Shown here one piece after another: positions 1 to 5,831 of a stretch of DNA of 5,976 nt. The position numbers and the translations under genes were made by a program. Source of the stretch: an uncultured Veillonella sp. (GTDB lineage: Bacteria; Bacillota; Negativicutes; Veillonellales; Veillonellaceae). Each line of letters begins with the position of its first letter. Within the stretch, counting starts at the first letter, position 1. The notes under the pieces were generated by a model. The model was not told the origin of the DNA and searched no databases. It saw nothing but the letters and a program-made list of their open reading frames with translations. The stretch spans positions 1 to 5,976 of the forward strand of contig NZ_CALLVP010000108.1 in NCBI RefSeq assembly GCF_938010505.1. Direction: 5' to 3'.

Positions 1-46
1 TTTGCGTCACTACTATAGTGGCATTACATTGAAGAAAATGTATTAA
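1..46 (+). CDS. C-terminal end of a SpoIID/LytB-domain protein (partial)
   Basis: Reading from base 2, the frame gives LRHYYSGITLKKMY and then a TAA stop at 44-46. The HYYxGxxLxKxY ending resembles the C-terminus of SpoIID/LytB-domain proteins, a family of peptidoglycan lytic transglycosylases that act outside the cytoplasmic membrane. A spoIID-like gene between ruvB and queA is a known arrangement in several Bacillota, which supports the call. Only 14 residues are visible, so catalytic residues and any signal peptide cannot be judged. The stop lies 11 bases before the queA start, with no terminator between, so queA is probably cotranscribed with this gene. The other frames across these bases show no comparable ending. 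Confidence 0.6.
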   Translation, partial: LRHYYSGITLKKMY

Positions 47-47
47 T

Positions 48-52
48 AAGGA
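48..52 (+). promoter_or_regulatory. queA ribosome binding site that decides the start
   Basis: AAGGA lies upstream of two consecutive ATG codons at 55 and 58. It leaves only two bases before the first ATG but five before the second. The second is therefore the better start, and it gives the usual QueA N-terminus, MKVTDFDYELPEEL. Confidence 0.55.
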
Positions 53-57
53 TAATG

Positions 58-1083
58 ATGAAAGTTACAGATTTTGATTATGAATTGCCAGAGGAACTGA
101 TTGCTCAACATCCCGTAGAGCCTCGTGATACAGCACGGCTTTTAACCTTGGATAAGGTAACTGGTGAAGTGAGTCATAAAGAGCATTTTTACGATTTGCT
201 TGAAGAACTCTACGAAGGTGATGTACTTGTATTTAATAATACGAAGGTTATCCCTGCGAGATTATTTGGTCATCGGCAAGGCTCTGGTGGCAAAGTGGAG
301 GTACTACTACTCACACCATGTGGTGAAAACCGTTGGGAATGCCTTGTTAAACCTGGTAAAAAATGTCCTATTGGCCAAGTTGTTGAGTTTGATGACCGCC
401 TAAGTGGGACTATTATAGACAAGACTGAATTTGGAGGTCGTATCATTGAGTTCACTTGCAATGGTGTATTTGATGATATCATTCAAGAGATTGGGGAAAT
501 GCCATTGCCTCCATATATTCATGAAAAGTTAGAAGATAAAGATCGTTATCAAACGGTATATGCTAAGGAGAAAGGATCTGCTGCGGCGCCAACTGCAGGA
601 CTTCACTTTACACCTGAGCTATTAGAAAAAATTAAAGCTAAAGGCGTAGAGCTTGAGTTTGTAACCTTACACGTTGGTCTTGGTACCTTTAGACCTGTAT
701 CAGCCGAGACTATTGAAAATCACGAAATGCATAGCGAATTCTTCGTTGTATCTCAAGATACAGCAGATAGAATCAATGCGGCCAAGAAAAAAGGATCTCG
801 CATCATTGCCGTAGGTACTACATCAGTGCGTACCCTTGAATCTGCTACTAATGATGAAGGAGTACTTCAAGGGATTAGTGGGACCACACAAATCTTTATC
901 TATCCTGGCTACAAATTTAAGATGATTGATGCATTGGTAACGAATTTCCACTTGCCTCAATCTACATTGTTAATGTTAATTAGCGCATTGGCAGGTCGCG
1001 AACATTGTTTGGCGGCCTATGAAGAGGCTGTTAAAGAACGGTATCGTTTTTTTAGCTTCGGCGATGCTATGTTTATTCGTTAG
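58..1083 (+). CDS. queA: S-adenosylmethionine:tRNA ribosyltransferase-isomerase QueA
   Basis: QueA transfers and isomerises the ribosyl group of S-adenosylmethionine onto preQ1 in tRNA, making epoxyqueuosine at position 34 of tRNAs for Asp, Asn, His and Tyr; it is cytoplasmic. The 341-residue product has the normal family length. Numbered from the ATG at 55, visible family blocks are the N-terminal DFDYELPEELIAQ, VFNNTKVIPARL (59-70), GSAAAPTAGLHFT (174-186), HVGLGTFRPV (206-215), NFHLPQSTLLMLISALAG (297-314) and the C-terminal FSFGDAM (333-339). I prefer the start at 58 to the in-frame ATG at 55 because of ribosome binding site spacing. The gene follows a probable spoIID-like gene by 11 bases and leads directly into tgt, the preceding step of the pathway. 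No preQ1 riboswitch can lie immediately upstream, because that DNA is coding. No defects were seen. Confidence 0.97.
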   Translation: MKVTDFDYELPEELIAQHPVEPRDTARLLTLDKVTGEVSHKEHFYDLLEELYEGDVLVFNNTKVIPARLFGHRQGSGGKVEVLLLTPCGENRWECLVKPGKKCPIGQVVEFDDRLSGTIIDKTEFGGRIIEFTCNGVFDDIIQEIGEMPLPPYIHEKLEDKDRYQTVYAKEKGSAAAPTAGLHFTPELLEKIKAKGVELEFVTLHVGLGTFRPVSAETIENHEMHSEFFVVSQDTADRINAAKKKGSRIIAVGTTSVRTLESATNDEGVLQGISGTTQIFIYPGYKFKMIDALVTNFHLPQSTLLMLISALAGREHCLAAYEEAVKERYRFFSFGDAMFIR

Positions 1084-1088
1084 GAGGG
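1082..1088 (+). promoter_or_regulatory. tgt ribosome binding site overlapping the queA stop
   Basis: AGGAGGG begins inside the TAG stop codon of queA (1081-1083) and ends three bases before the tgt ATG. A ribosome terminating on queA would sit on this site, which fits translational coupling of the two queuosine genes. The coupling is inferred; the overlap is visible. Confidence 0.7.
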
Positions 1089-1091
1089 ACC

Positions 1092-2207
1092 ATGGCGAGT
1101 ATTACTTATGAATTACAAAAAACATGTCCTCATATGGGGGCACGGGCAGGTTTACTGCACACGCCACACGGTACCTTCCAAACACCTATGTTTATGCCAG
1201 TAGGTACACAAGCTACGGTAAAAACCATGACACCAGAAGAATTAAAGGCTATGGGTTCTCAAGTTATCTTGAGCAATACTTACCATTTATTCCTTCGTCC
1301 AGGCCCAGAACTTGTGGAAGAAGCTGGGGGCTTACATAAATTCATGAATTGGGATCAAGCTATTCTTACTGATAGTGGTGGTTTCCAAGTATTTAGTTTA
1401 GGGGATATGCGTAAAATTACTGAGGACGGTGTAACATTTAGATCCCATATTGATGGTTCTAAACAGTTCTTATCTCCGGAGGTGACAACAAAGGTACAAG
1501 AGCAATTAGGTTCTGATATTGCGATGGCCTTTGATGAATGTATTCCTTATCCAGCTGACCATGACTATGCTAAGCGCTCTACGGCGCGCACAACTCGTTG
1601 GGCTCATCGTTGCCAAGAAGCTCGTAAGGCTCATGACTATCAAGGTATGTTTGGTATCGTTCAAGGTGGCATGTACAAAGATTTGCGTAAACAAAGTGCA
1701 GAAGAGCTAGTAGCTATGGATTTTGAAGGGTATAGTATCGGTGGTTTATCCGTAGGGGAGCCTCACGATTTAATGAATGAAATCCTCGAATATACGACTC
1801 CATTATTACCGACAAATAAAGCTCGTTATTTGATGGGTGTTGGTACTGCAGACTGTCTTGTAGAGGGCGTAGCACGTGGCATCGATATGTTTGACTGTGT
1901 ATATCCTACTCGTGTTGCTCGTAATGGGATGGCCATGACTTGGAATGGTCGCCTTAATATTCGAAATACTCAGTTTGCTCATGATTGGGGTCCGTTAGAA
2001 GAAGGTTGCCAATGTTATACATGTAAAAATTATTCTCGCGCTTATATTCGTCATTTGTATAAGGCGGAAGAAATTTTAGCATTACGTCTTGTAACGTATC
2101 ATAATCTCTACTTCTTGTTAGAGTTTATGCGTCAAATGAGACAAGCTATCTTAGAAGATCGGTTCCCGCAATTTAGAATGCAATTCTGGGATAGCTTTAA
2201 AAAATAG
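1092..2207 (+). CDS. tgt: tRNA-guanine(34) transglycosylase Tgt
   Basis: Tgt swaps guanine 34 of GUN-anticodon tRNAs for the queuosine precursor preQ1 in the cytoplasm, one step before QueA. The 371-residue product has the usual bacterial length. The active-site aspartate of the DSGGFQVFSL block is D94, and D148 lies in FDEC. The nucleophile is D268, the second aspartate of GIDMFDCVYPTR, corresponding to D280 in the Zymomonas enzyme. The zinc site is complete: C306, C308, C311 (GCQCYTC) and H337 (TYHNLY), each offset by 12 from the Zymomonas residues. The QGGMY and GGLSVGEP substrate-binding blocks are present at about 191 and 217. ATG 1092 starts eight bases after the queA stop with a strong Shine-Dalgarno sequence. 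No terminator is evident after it. Confidence 0.98.
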   Translation: MASITYELQKTCPHMGARAGLLHTPHGTFQTPMFMPVGTQATVKTMTPEELKAMGSQVILSNTYHLFLRPGPELVEEAGGLHKFMNWDQAILTDSGGFQVFSLGDMRKITEDGVTFRSHIDGSKQFLSPEVTTKVQEQLGSDIAMAFDECIPYPADHDYAKRSTARTTRWAHRCQEARKAHDYQGMFGIVQGGMYKDLRKQSAEELVAMDFEGYSIGGLSVGEPHDLMNEILEYTTPLLPTNKARYLMGVGTADCLVEGVARGIDMFDCVYPTRVARNGMAMTWNGRLNIRNTQFAHDWGPLEEGCQCYTCKNYSRAYIRHLYKAEEILALRLVTYHNLYFLLEFMRQMRQAILEDRFPQFRMQFWDSFKK

Positions 2208-2217
2208 TAATTAAGTC

Positions 2218-2246
2218 TAGTCAAATTTATTTTAGGTGGCTATACT
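2218..2246 (+). promoter_or_regulatory. Candidate promoter for the yajC-secDF genes
   Basis: TAGTCA (2218-2223, four of six matches to TTGACA) is followed after 17 bases by TATACT (2241-2246). It lies in the 77-base gap between tgt and yajC and would start RNA near 2253. A 6-base inverted repeat (TCTAGT at 2216-2221, ACTAGA at 2244-2249) brackets and overlaps both boxes. The -35 box is imperfect, so read-through from tgt may also supply transcription. Confidence 0.4.
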
Positions 2247-2284
2247 AGAAAAGAAATACATATTTATTAATCTAGGAGGATAAC

Positions 2285-2575
2285 ATGGGAGATATTCAAC
2301 AAATCTTGCAAACCAGCTGGCCTATTTTGCTAATGGTAGTAATCTTTTACTTCTTATTGTGGCGTCCACAAAAGAAACAACAAAAAGAGCGCGCTAATTT
2401 GTTAGGTAGCTTGAAAAAAGGCCAAAAAATCGTTACTATTGGCGGTATTTATGGTGAAATTGTTGAACTTGATGACGAAAAAGTTAAGGTACAAGTATCT
2501 GAAAAGGTTGAGTTAACCTTTTCTCGTACAGCAGTTGCTAACGTACTTTCAAAGAAAAGCAAGGAAGAAAAATAA
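2285..2575 (+). CDS. yajC: Preprotein translocase accessory subunit YajC
   Basis: YajC is a small inner-membrane protein that copurifies with SecDF and joins the SecYEG-SecDF-YidC holotranslocon; its exact contribution is not settled. The 96-residue product has one hydrophobic segment at about residues 12-26. The family signature WRPQKKQQKE follows at the cytoplasmic boundary (26-35). A compact beta-rich domain comes next, with GQKIVTIGGIYGEI (46-59) and the usual VKVQVSEKVELTFSRTAVANV stretch near 67-87. The C-terminus is lysine-rich. A textbook AGGAGG (2274-2279) lies five bases before the ATG. The TAA stop shares its last base with the ATG of the next gene. Together with secD and secF downstream, the context makes the assignment firm. 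Confidence 0.95.
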   Translation: MGDIQQILQTSWPILLMVVIFYFLLWRPQKKQQKERANLLGSLKKGQKIVTIGGIYGEIVELDDEKVKVQVSEKVELTFSRTAVANVLSKKSKEEK

Positions 2576-3141
2576 TGAATACAAAGGAAGCAGTGCGCAA
2601 GGCGTGTAAGTCCCAGCGCGCTGCTTTATCCGTTGCTGATTGTAGTCGATGGACGCCGATGTTGACGAATCAAATCGTCAATAGTTCTGAGTATACATCG
2701 GCAAAAAACATTATGGCCTATTTGGCGATGCCCAAAGAGGCCGATTTAGACGATGTGATTCGTCATGCTTTAGAACATGGTAAATCCGTATATGTTCCAG
2801 TATGTACTGATAAGACGACTATGATTGCAGTTCGTCTTAAGTCTCTAGAATCTATCACTCGGGGTGTGTTAAATATACGCATTCCCTCTGAGCCATATGA
2901 GATTATTGATCCACATGACTTGGATTTGATTTTAGTGCCTGGTGCTGGCTTTGACCGTCAAGGTGGTCGCATGGGAATGGGGAATGGGTATTATGATCGA
3001 TTTCTCAAGGAACTTTCACCAAGTATATTTATGGGCGTATGTTGGGCAGTACAATTATGGGATACACTAATCCCGATGGATGAGCTAGACCAACGGATGA
3101 GTAAAATCGTGACGGAGCAAGGCGTTATACATTGTGTATAG
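2575..3141 (+). CDS. 5-formyltetrahydrofolate cyclo-ligase
   Basis: The enzyme (5,10-methenyltetrahydrofolate synthetase, called Fau/YgfA or YqgN in other species) uses ATP to convert 5-formyltetrahydrofolate into 5,10-methenyltetrahydrofolate, returning a storage and inhibitory folate to one-carbon metabolism in the cytoplasm. The 188-residue length is normal. The basic N-terminal helix (KEAVRKACKSQRAAL, 4-18) matches the family's phosphate-contacting region. AYLAMPKEADLD (48-59) is the conserved substrate block, and DLILVPGAGFDRQGGRMG (117-134) leads into the glycine-rich GMGNGYYDRFL (134-144). IVTEQGVI closes the fold near 178-185. ATG 2575 overlaps the yajC stop by one base, with AAGGA at 2561-2565 nine bases upstream, so translation is probably coupled to yajC. 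Its position inside the yajC-secDF cluster is unexpected, and no functional tie to protein export is evident. Confidence 0.93.
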   Translation: MNTKEAVRKACKSQRAALSVADCSRWTPMLTNQIVNSSEYTSAKNIMAYLAMPKEADLDDVIRHALEHGKSVYVPVCTDKTTMIAVRLKSLESITRGVLNIRIPSEPYEIIDPHDLDLILVPGAGFDRQGGRMGMGNGYYDRFLKELSPSIFMGVCWAVQLWDTLIPMDELDQRMSKIVTEQGVIHCV

Positions 3142-3159
3142 TAGAAGGGAGCAACTATT

Positions 3160-4434
3160 TTGAACGGTAAAGCTATTATCAAGTTTTTAGTAGTCATTGC
3201 TGTCATCATTGGTACCTTTGCGTATTGTATTCAACCTTTAGCAGGTTCTTTGAAACAAGGCCTTGATTTACAAGGTGGTACGCATATCGTATTAGAAGCA
3301 GAAGATTCTGCGACTGGTAAAGCGGACAATGATGCAGTAGAACGGGCGAAGCAAATCTTAGAGCGTCGTATTAATGAAATGGGTCTATCCGAGCCATTGG
3401 TACAACGTGAAGGTGCTCGTCGTATTATCATTGAATTGCCAGGTGTAAAAGATCCTGACGAAGCGATTAAACGTATCGGTAAAACAGCGGTATTGGAATT
3501 TAAGAATGACCAAGGCCAAACTGTTATGACTGGTGATGATTTAAAAGATGCGAAAGAAGAATTAGGTCAAAATAAACAACCTCTTGTTGCCATTGAATTG
3601 AGCGAAGAAGGGGCTAAAAAGTTTGCTGACTTAACATCTAAAAATATTGGCCGCCGTATTGCTATCACATTGGATGGTCAAGAATTGACTAATCCTGTAG
3701 TACAACAAGCAATTACAGGTGGTAAAGCGACTATCTCCGGTAGCCAAAGCTTAGAAGAAGCTAAAGATTTAGCTATTTTGTTACGTTCCGGTGCATTGCC
3801 AGTTAAAATCAATGTATTAGAGGTACGTACTGTTGGGCCCTCCCTTGGTCAAGACTCCAAAGATAAATCCGTAGTAGCTTTCAGCGCTGGTATCGCTATG
3901 ATCATGATTTTCTTGGTTGTTTTATATCGTTTATCCGGTATCGTAGCTAATATTGCATTACTTGTATATGTCATGCTCTTATTACTTGTATTGGGCAAAG
4001 GTTTTAATGCTACCATGACATTGCCTGGTATCGCGGGTATTATCTTGTCCATGGGCGTGGCAGTAGATGCGAATATCCTTATCTTTGAACGTTTCAAAGA
4101 AGAGGTATTCTCTGGTAAATCTATGCGCGTGTCTATGGAGGCAGGCTTTAGTCGTGCGTTGGCAACGATTACAGATGCGAACGTATCCGTTATTATTACA
4201 GCTGGTATCTTAACTGTTTTAGGTTCTGGTCCTGTAAAGGGCTTTGCTATCAGTTTAGGTGTCGGCGTTGTAGTAAGTATGTTTACAGCTATTATTGTGA
4301 GCCGCTTCTTATTACGCATGTTAATTGAATGTAACTTTACGAACCATCCATTCTGGTTTGGTGCGAATATTTCTCCTAGCACAAGTGCTGACGTATTTGC
4401 ACCAAAAGTATTGAAAGGAGGTAAACGCAAATGA
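3160..4434 (+). CDS. secD: Protein translocase subunit SecD
   Basis: SecD partners SecF in the inner membrane as an RND-family, proton-driven motor that pulls exported proteins out of SecYEG on the outer face. The 424 residues show TM1 at about 5-25, then a large extracytoplasmic domain (26-234). Five further hydrophobic spans follow at about 235-257, 259-280, 286-307, 338-357 and 362-386. The SecD D1 motif GLDLQGGTHIVLE is at 34-46. The LRSGALPVKINVLE and TVGPSLGQDS blocks lead into TM2. TM4 carries GVAVDANILIFERFKEE (299-315), in which D303 is the proton-relay aspartate equivalent to D340 of the Thermus protein. The start is TTG at 3160, with AGGGAG (3146-3151) eight bases upstream; no better ATG fits. 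The product is shorter than E. coli SecD (615 residues), as is common for separate SecD proteins in Bacillota. It overlaps secF by four bases. Confidence 0.97.
   Translation: MNGKAIIKFLVVIAVIIGTFAYCIQPLAGSLKQGLDLQGGTHIVLEAEDSATGKADNDAVERAKQILERRINEMGLSEPLVQREGARRIIIELPGVKDPDEAIKRIGKTAVLEFKNDQGQTVMTGDDLKDAKEELGQNKQPLVAIELSEEGAKKFADLTSKNIGRRIAITLDGQELTNPVVQQAITGGKATISGSQSLEEAKDLAILLRSGALPVKINVLEVRTVGPSLGQDSKDKSVVAFSAGIAMIMIFLVVLYRLSGIVANIALLVYVMLLLLVLGKGFNATMTLPGIAGIILSMGVAVDANILIFERFKEEVFSGKSMRVSMEAGFSRALATITDANVSVIITAGILTVLGSGPVKGFAISLGVGVVVSMFTAIIVSRFLLRMLIECNFTNHPFWFGANISPSTSADVFAPKVLKGGKRK
4414..4421 (+). promoter_or_regulatory. secF ribosome binding site inside the secD 3' end
   Basis: AAAGGAGG, a near-perfect Shine-Dalgarno sequence, lies within the last codons of secD and nine bases before the secF ATG. 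With the ATGA overlap at 4431-4434 it allows both re-initiation and independent loading, fitting near-equal synthesis of the two partners. Confidence 0.75.
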
Positions 4435-5327
4435 CATTAGACGTAATTAAGCATCATCGTTGGTGGTTTGCTATTTCCTCCGTTCTCGTAATCATCAGCT
4501 TAGTATCGATGTTTATGAAAGGCTTTAACTTTGGTATTGATTATACTGGCGGTACTATTGTTGAGGTAGTATTTGAAAATCCTGTAGAAGTTAGCCAAGT
4601 TCGTGATGTTTTGAAAGAATACAATCTTGAAAATGCACAAATTCAGCTTTCTGGTGATACTACAGGTGATACATCTGGTAAAGATGTAATGATCCGTACT
4701 CGCAATCTTGAATCTAGTGAAAGTGCTGCTGTTGTTGAGTCTTTAACTAAATCTGTTGGACAAAACACGGTTAAGCGTATTGAAACAGTAGGTGCCGTTA
4801 TCGGTTCTGAAGTAACAGAACATGCCTTAATGAATCTGCTTATTGCTTTCGTGGCATTGGCGATTTACATTTCTTATCGCTTTGAGTACAAGGTAGCTTT
4901 CTCTGCATTGATCGCTATCTTCCATGACTTGATTATGGTACTTGGCGTATTTTCTTACTTCCAATTAGAAATTGATGCATCCTTCTTGGCAGCTATTCTT
5001 ACTGTTGTAGGTTATTCCATGAACGAATCCGTCGTTATCTTCGACCGTGTTCGTGAAAATACGCATACTCATAAGCGTTCTGATACATTTGCAGATCTTG
5101 CAAATGCATCAATTACACAAAGTATTCACCGTAGTTTCTATACATTGGCGACAGTTATGTTTGCTTGTGTGTCCCTCTTCTTATTTGGTGGAGATACGAC
5201 TAAGAACTTTGCTCTTTGTATGATTATCGGTTTTGCTAGTGGTGCGTACTCTTCTATCTGCGTAGCTACATCCTTATGGGTTATGTGGAAGAGCCGTAAT
5301 AAAAACGACGTACGTAATCAACAATAA
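4431..5327 (+). CDS. secF: Protein translocase subunit SecF
   Basis: SecF is the smaller half of the SecDF proton-driven export motor. The 298-residue product has TM1 at about 12-30 and an extracytoplasmic domain (31-130) opening with the D1 motif NFGIDYTGGT (33-42). ETVGAVIGSEV (118-128) precedes TM2. Hydrophobic spans at about 131-149, 154-174, 182-205, 236-254 and 259-285 complete the six-helix plan. The signature GYSMNESVVIFDRVREN (194-210) carries glutamate E199 where the family usually has aspartate (GYSxND; E. coli D213, Thermus D637), a residue in the proton path. Its usual partner arginine appears as R234 in SIHRSF (E. coli R247). Length and all other motifs are intact, so the gene looks functional. 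The start ATG overlaps the secD stop (ATGA), and a hairpin terminator follows about 40 bases after the stop. Confidence 0.97.
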   Translation: MTLDVIKHHRWWFAISSVLVIISLVSMFMKGFNFGIDYTGGTIVEVVFENPVEVSQVRDVLKEYNLENAQIQLSGDTTGDTSGKDVMIRTRNLESSESAAVVESLTKSVGQNTVKRIETVGAVIGSEVTEHALMNLLIAFVALAIYISYRFEYKVAFSALIAIFHDLIMVLGVFSYFQLEIDASFLAAILTVVGYSMNESVVIFDRVRENTHTHKRSDTFADLANASITQSIHRSFYTLATVMFACVSLFLFGGDTTKNFALCMIIGFASGAYSSICVATSLWVMWKSRNKNDVRNQQ

Positions 5328-5366
5328 AATTTAAACTACATTTACTATACTAATAGTACATGTATA

Positions 5367-5406
5367 AGGGCCTCTCTAGATGGAAATTTAGAGAGGCTTT
5401 CTATTT
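5367..5406 (+). terminator. Rho-independent terminator after secF
   Basis: GCCTCTCTA (5370-5378) pairs perfectly with TAGAGAGGC (5389-5397) around a 10-base loop. Two G-U pairs and an A-T pair can extend the base of the stem. The tract TTTCTATTT (5398-5406) follows. The stem is strong and the T-run is slightly interrupted. It closes the secDF transcription unit and shields the rRNA promoters downstream. Confidence 0.85.
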
Positions 5407-5699
5407 ATGTTAAAAGTAGTCATATACATATATATTTTTGAAAGGAGTAGTATAAAGCTTGAAAAGTATAAAGACTATATAAGTGTTTAAAAATATAAAG
5501 TCTTAATAACTGTAAAAAATAGCAATAGGGGATAGCCATAGTAGCTGTATAGAATAGCTATGGTAAAAATTAAATGAAAAAAGAATCGAAAAAATAGGTG
5601 TTGTACAATTTTAAACCTAAAATTACGAGAAATTAAAAGATACTTATAATTAAGGTTTGTGAAAAAAGAATGAAAATACAAAAACGACTTATTTATGTG
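5407..5699. other. AT-rich intergenic spacer, no gene seen
   Basis: This stretch lies between the secF terminator and the first rRNA promoter. It is visibly richer in A and T than the flanking genes and holds no credible coding frame. Visible items are three copies of TATAAAG (5451, 5467, 5494), the first two within a repeated AGTATAAAG 16 bases apart. CCATAG/CTATGG (5536-5541 and 5558-5563) could form a weak hairpin. A lone perfect TATAAT (5645-5650) has only a poor -35 match upstream. The A-rich stretch just before 5700 could act as an UP element for the following promoter. Otherwise nothing was recognised. Confidence 0.6.
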
Positions 5700-5727
5700 T
5701 TGACGATAATTAAATATGTGCTATACT
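5700..5727 (+). promoter_or_regulatory. Ribosomal RNA operon promoter P1
   Basis: TTGACG (5700-5705), a 16-base spacer and TATACT (5722-5727) form a strong sigma70/SigA-type promoter. A-rich DNA at about 5661-5685 lies just upstream, where an UP element would be. Transcription would start near 5734-5735. It is the upstream member of a tandem pair sharing the same -35 hexamer, as is typical of rRNA operons in Bacillota. Confidence 0.8.
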
Positions 5728-5796
5728 TATACAAGTCATTAGGACACAGGCTAAACGACAAGCTACAAAGAATCTAAAAAAGTTTTGAAAAAGTGC

Positions 5797-5825
5797 TTGA
5801 CGGAATGAGCTGAACTTGATAAAAT
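5797..5825 (+). promoter_or_regulatory. Ribosomal RNA operon promoter P2
   Basis: TTGACG (5797-5802), an optimal 17-base spacer and TAAAAT (5820-5825) form the second tandem promoter, 97 bases after P1. A/T tracts at 5775-5792 lie upstream. The expected +1 is G5832. A perfect 7-base inverted repeat (5814-5820 and 5827-5833) straddles the -10 box. Confidence 0.82.
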
Positions 5826-5831
5826 AATCAA

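Noticed and set aside
1..57. preQ1 riboswitch ahead of queA
   Set aside because: The bases before queA are the coding end of another gene plus an 11-base gap, which leaves no room for the aptamer, and no fitting hairpin was seen.
2708..3141. Possible defect in the cyclo-ligase from GMGNGYYDR in place of GxGGGYYDR
   Set aside because: The third position of this glycine-rich loop varies in the family (lysine is common there), while the flanking glycines and YYDR are intact.
3849..4430. Long open frame of 193 codons on the minus strand opposite secD
   Set aside because: It lies wholly antisense to the well-conserved membrane part of secD. Its product has no recognisable family motif, and its composition reflects the complement of SecD codons.
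5536..5563. CCATAG/CTATGG hairpin as a second terminator
   Set aside because: The stem has six Watson-Crick pairs around a 16-base loop and is followed by A-rich, not T-rich, sequence.
5645..5650. Perfect TATAAT as a third rRNA promoter
   Set aside because: The best -35 candidates 16-17 bases upstream (TTACGA, ATTACG) match only three of six positions, and there is no extended -10 TG. It is too weak to call.
5487..5681. 64-codon open frame on the minus strand in the AT-rich spacer
   Set aside because: Its product is almost entirely Phe, Tyr, Ile, Leu and Lys, as expected from random AT-rich DNA. It has no clear ribosome binding site and no recognisable motif.
5670..5777. 35-codon plus-strand frame starting at ATG 5670
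   Set aside because: It runs straight across both boxes of rRNA promoter P1 and has no convincing Shine-Dalgarno sequence, so chance is the better explanation.
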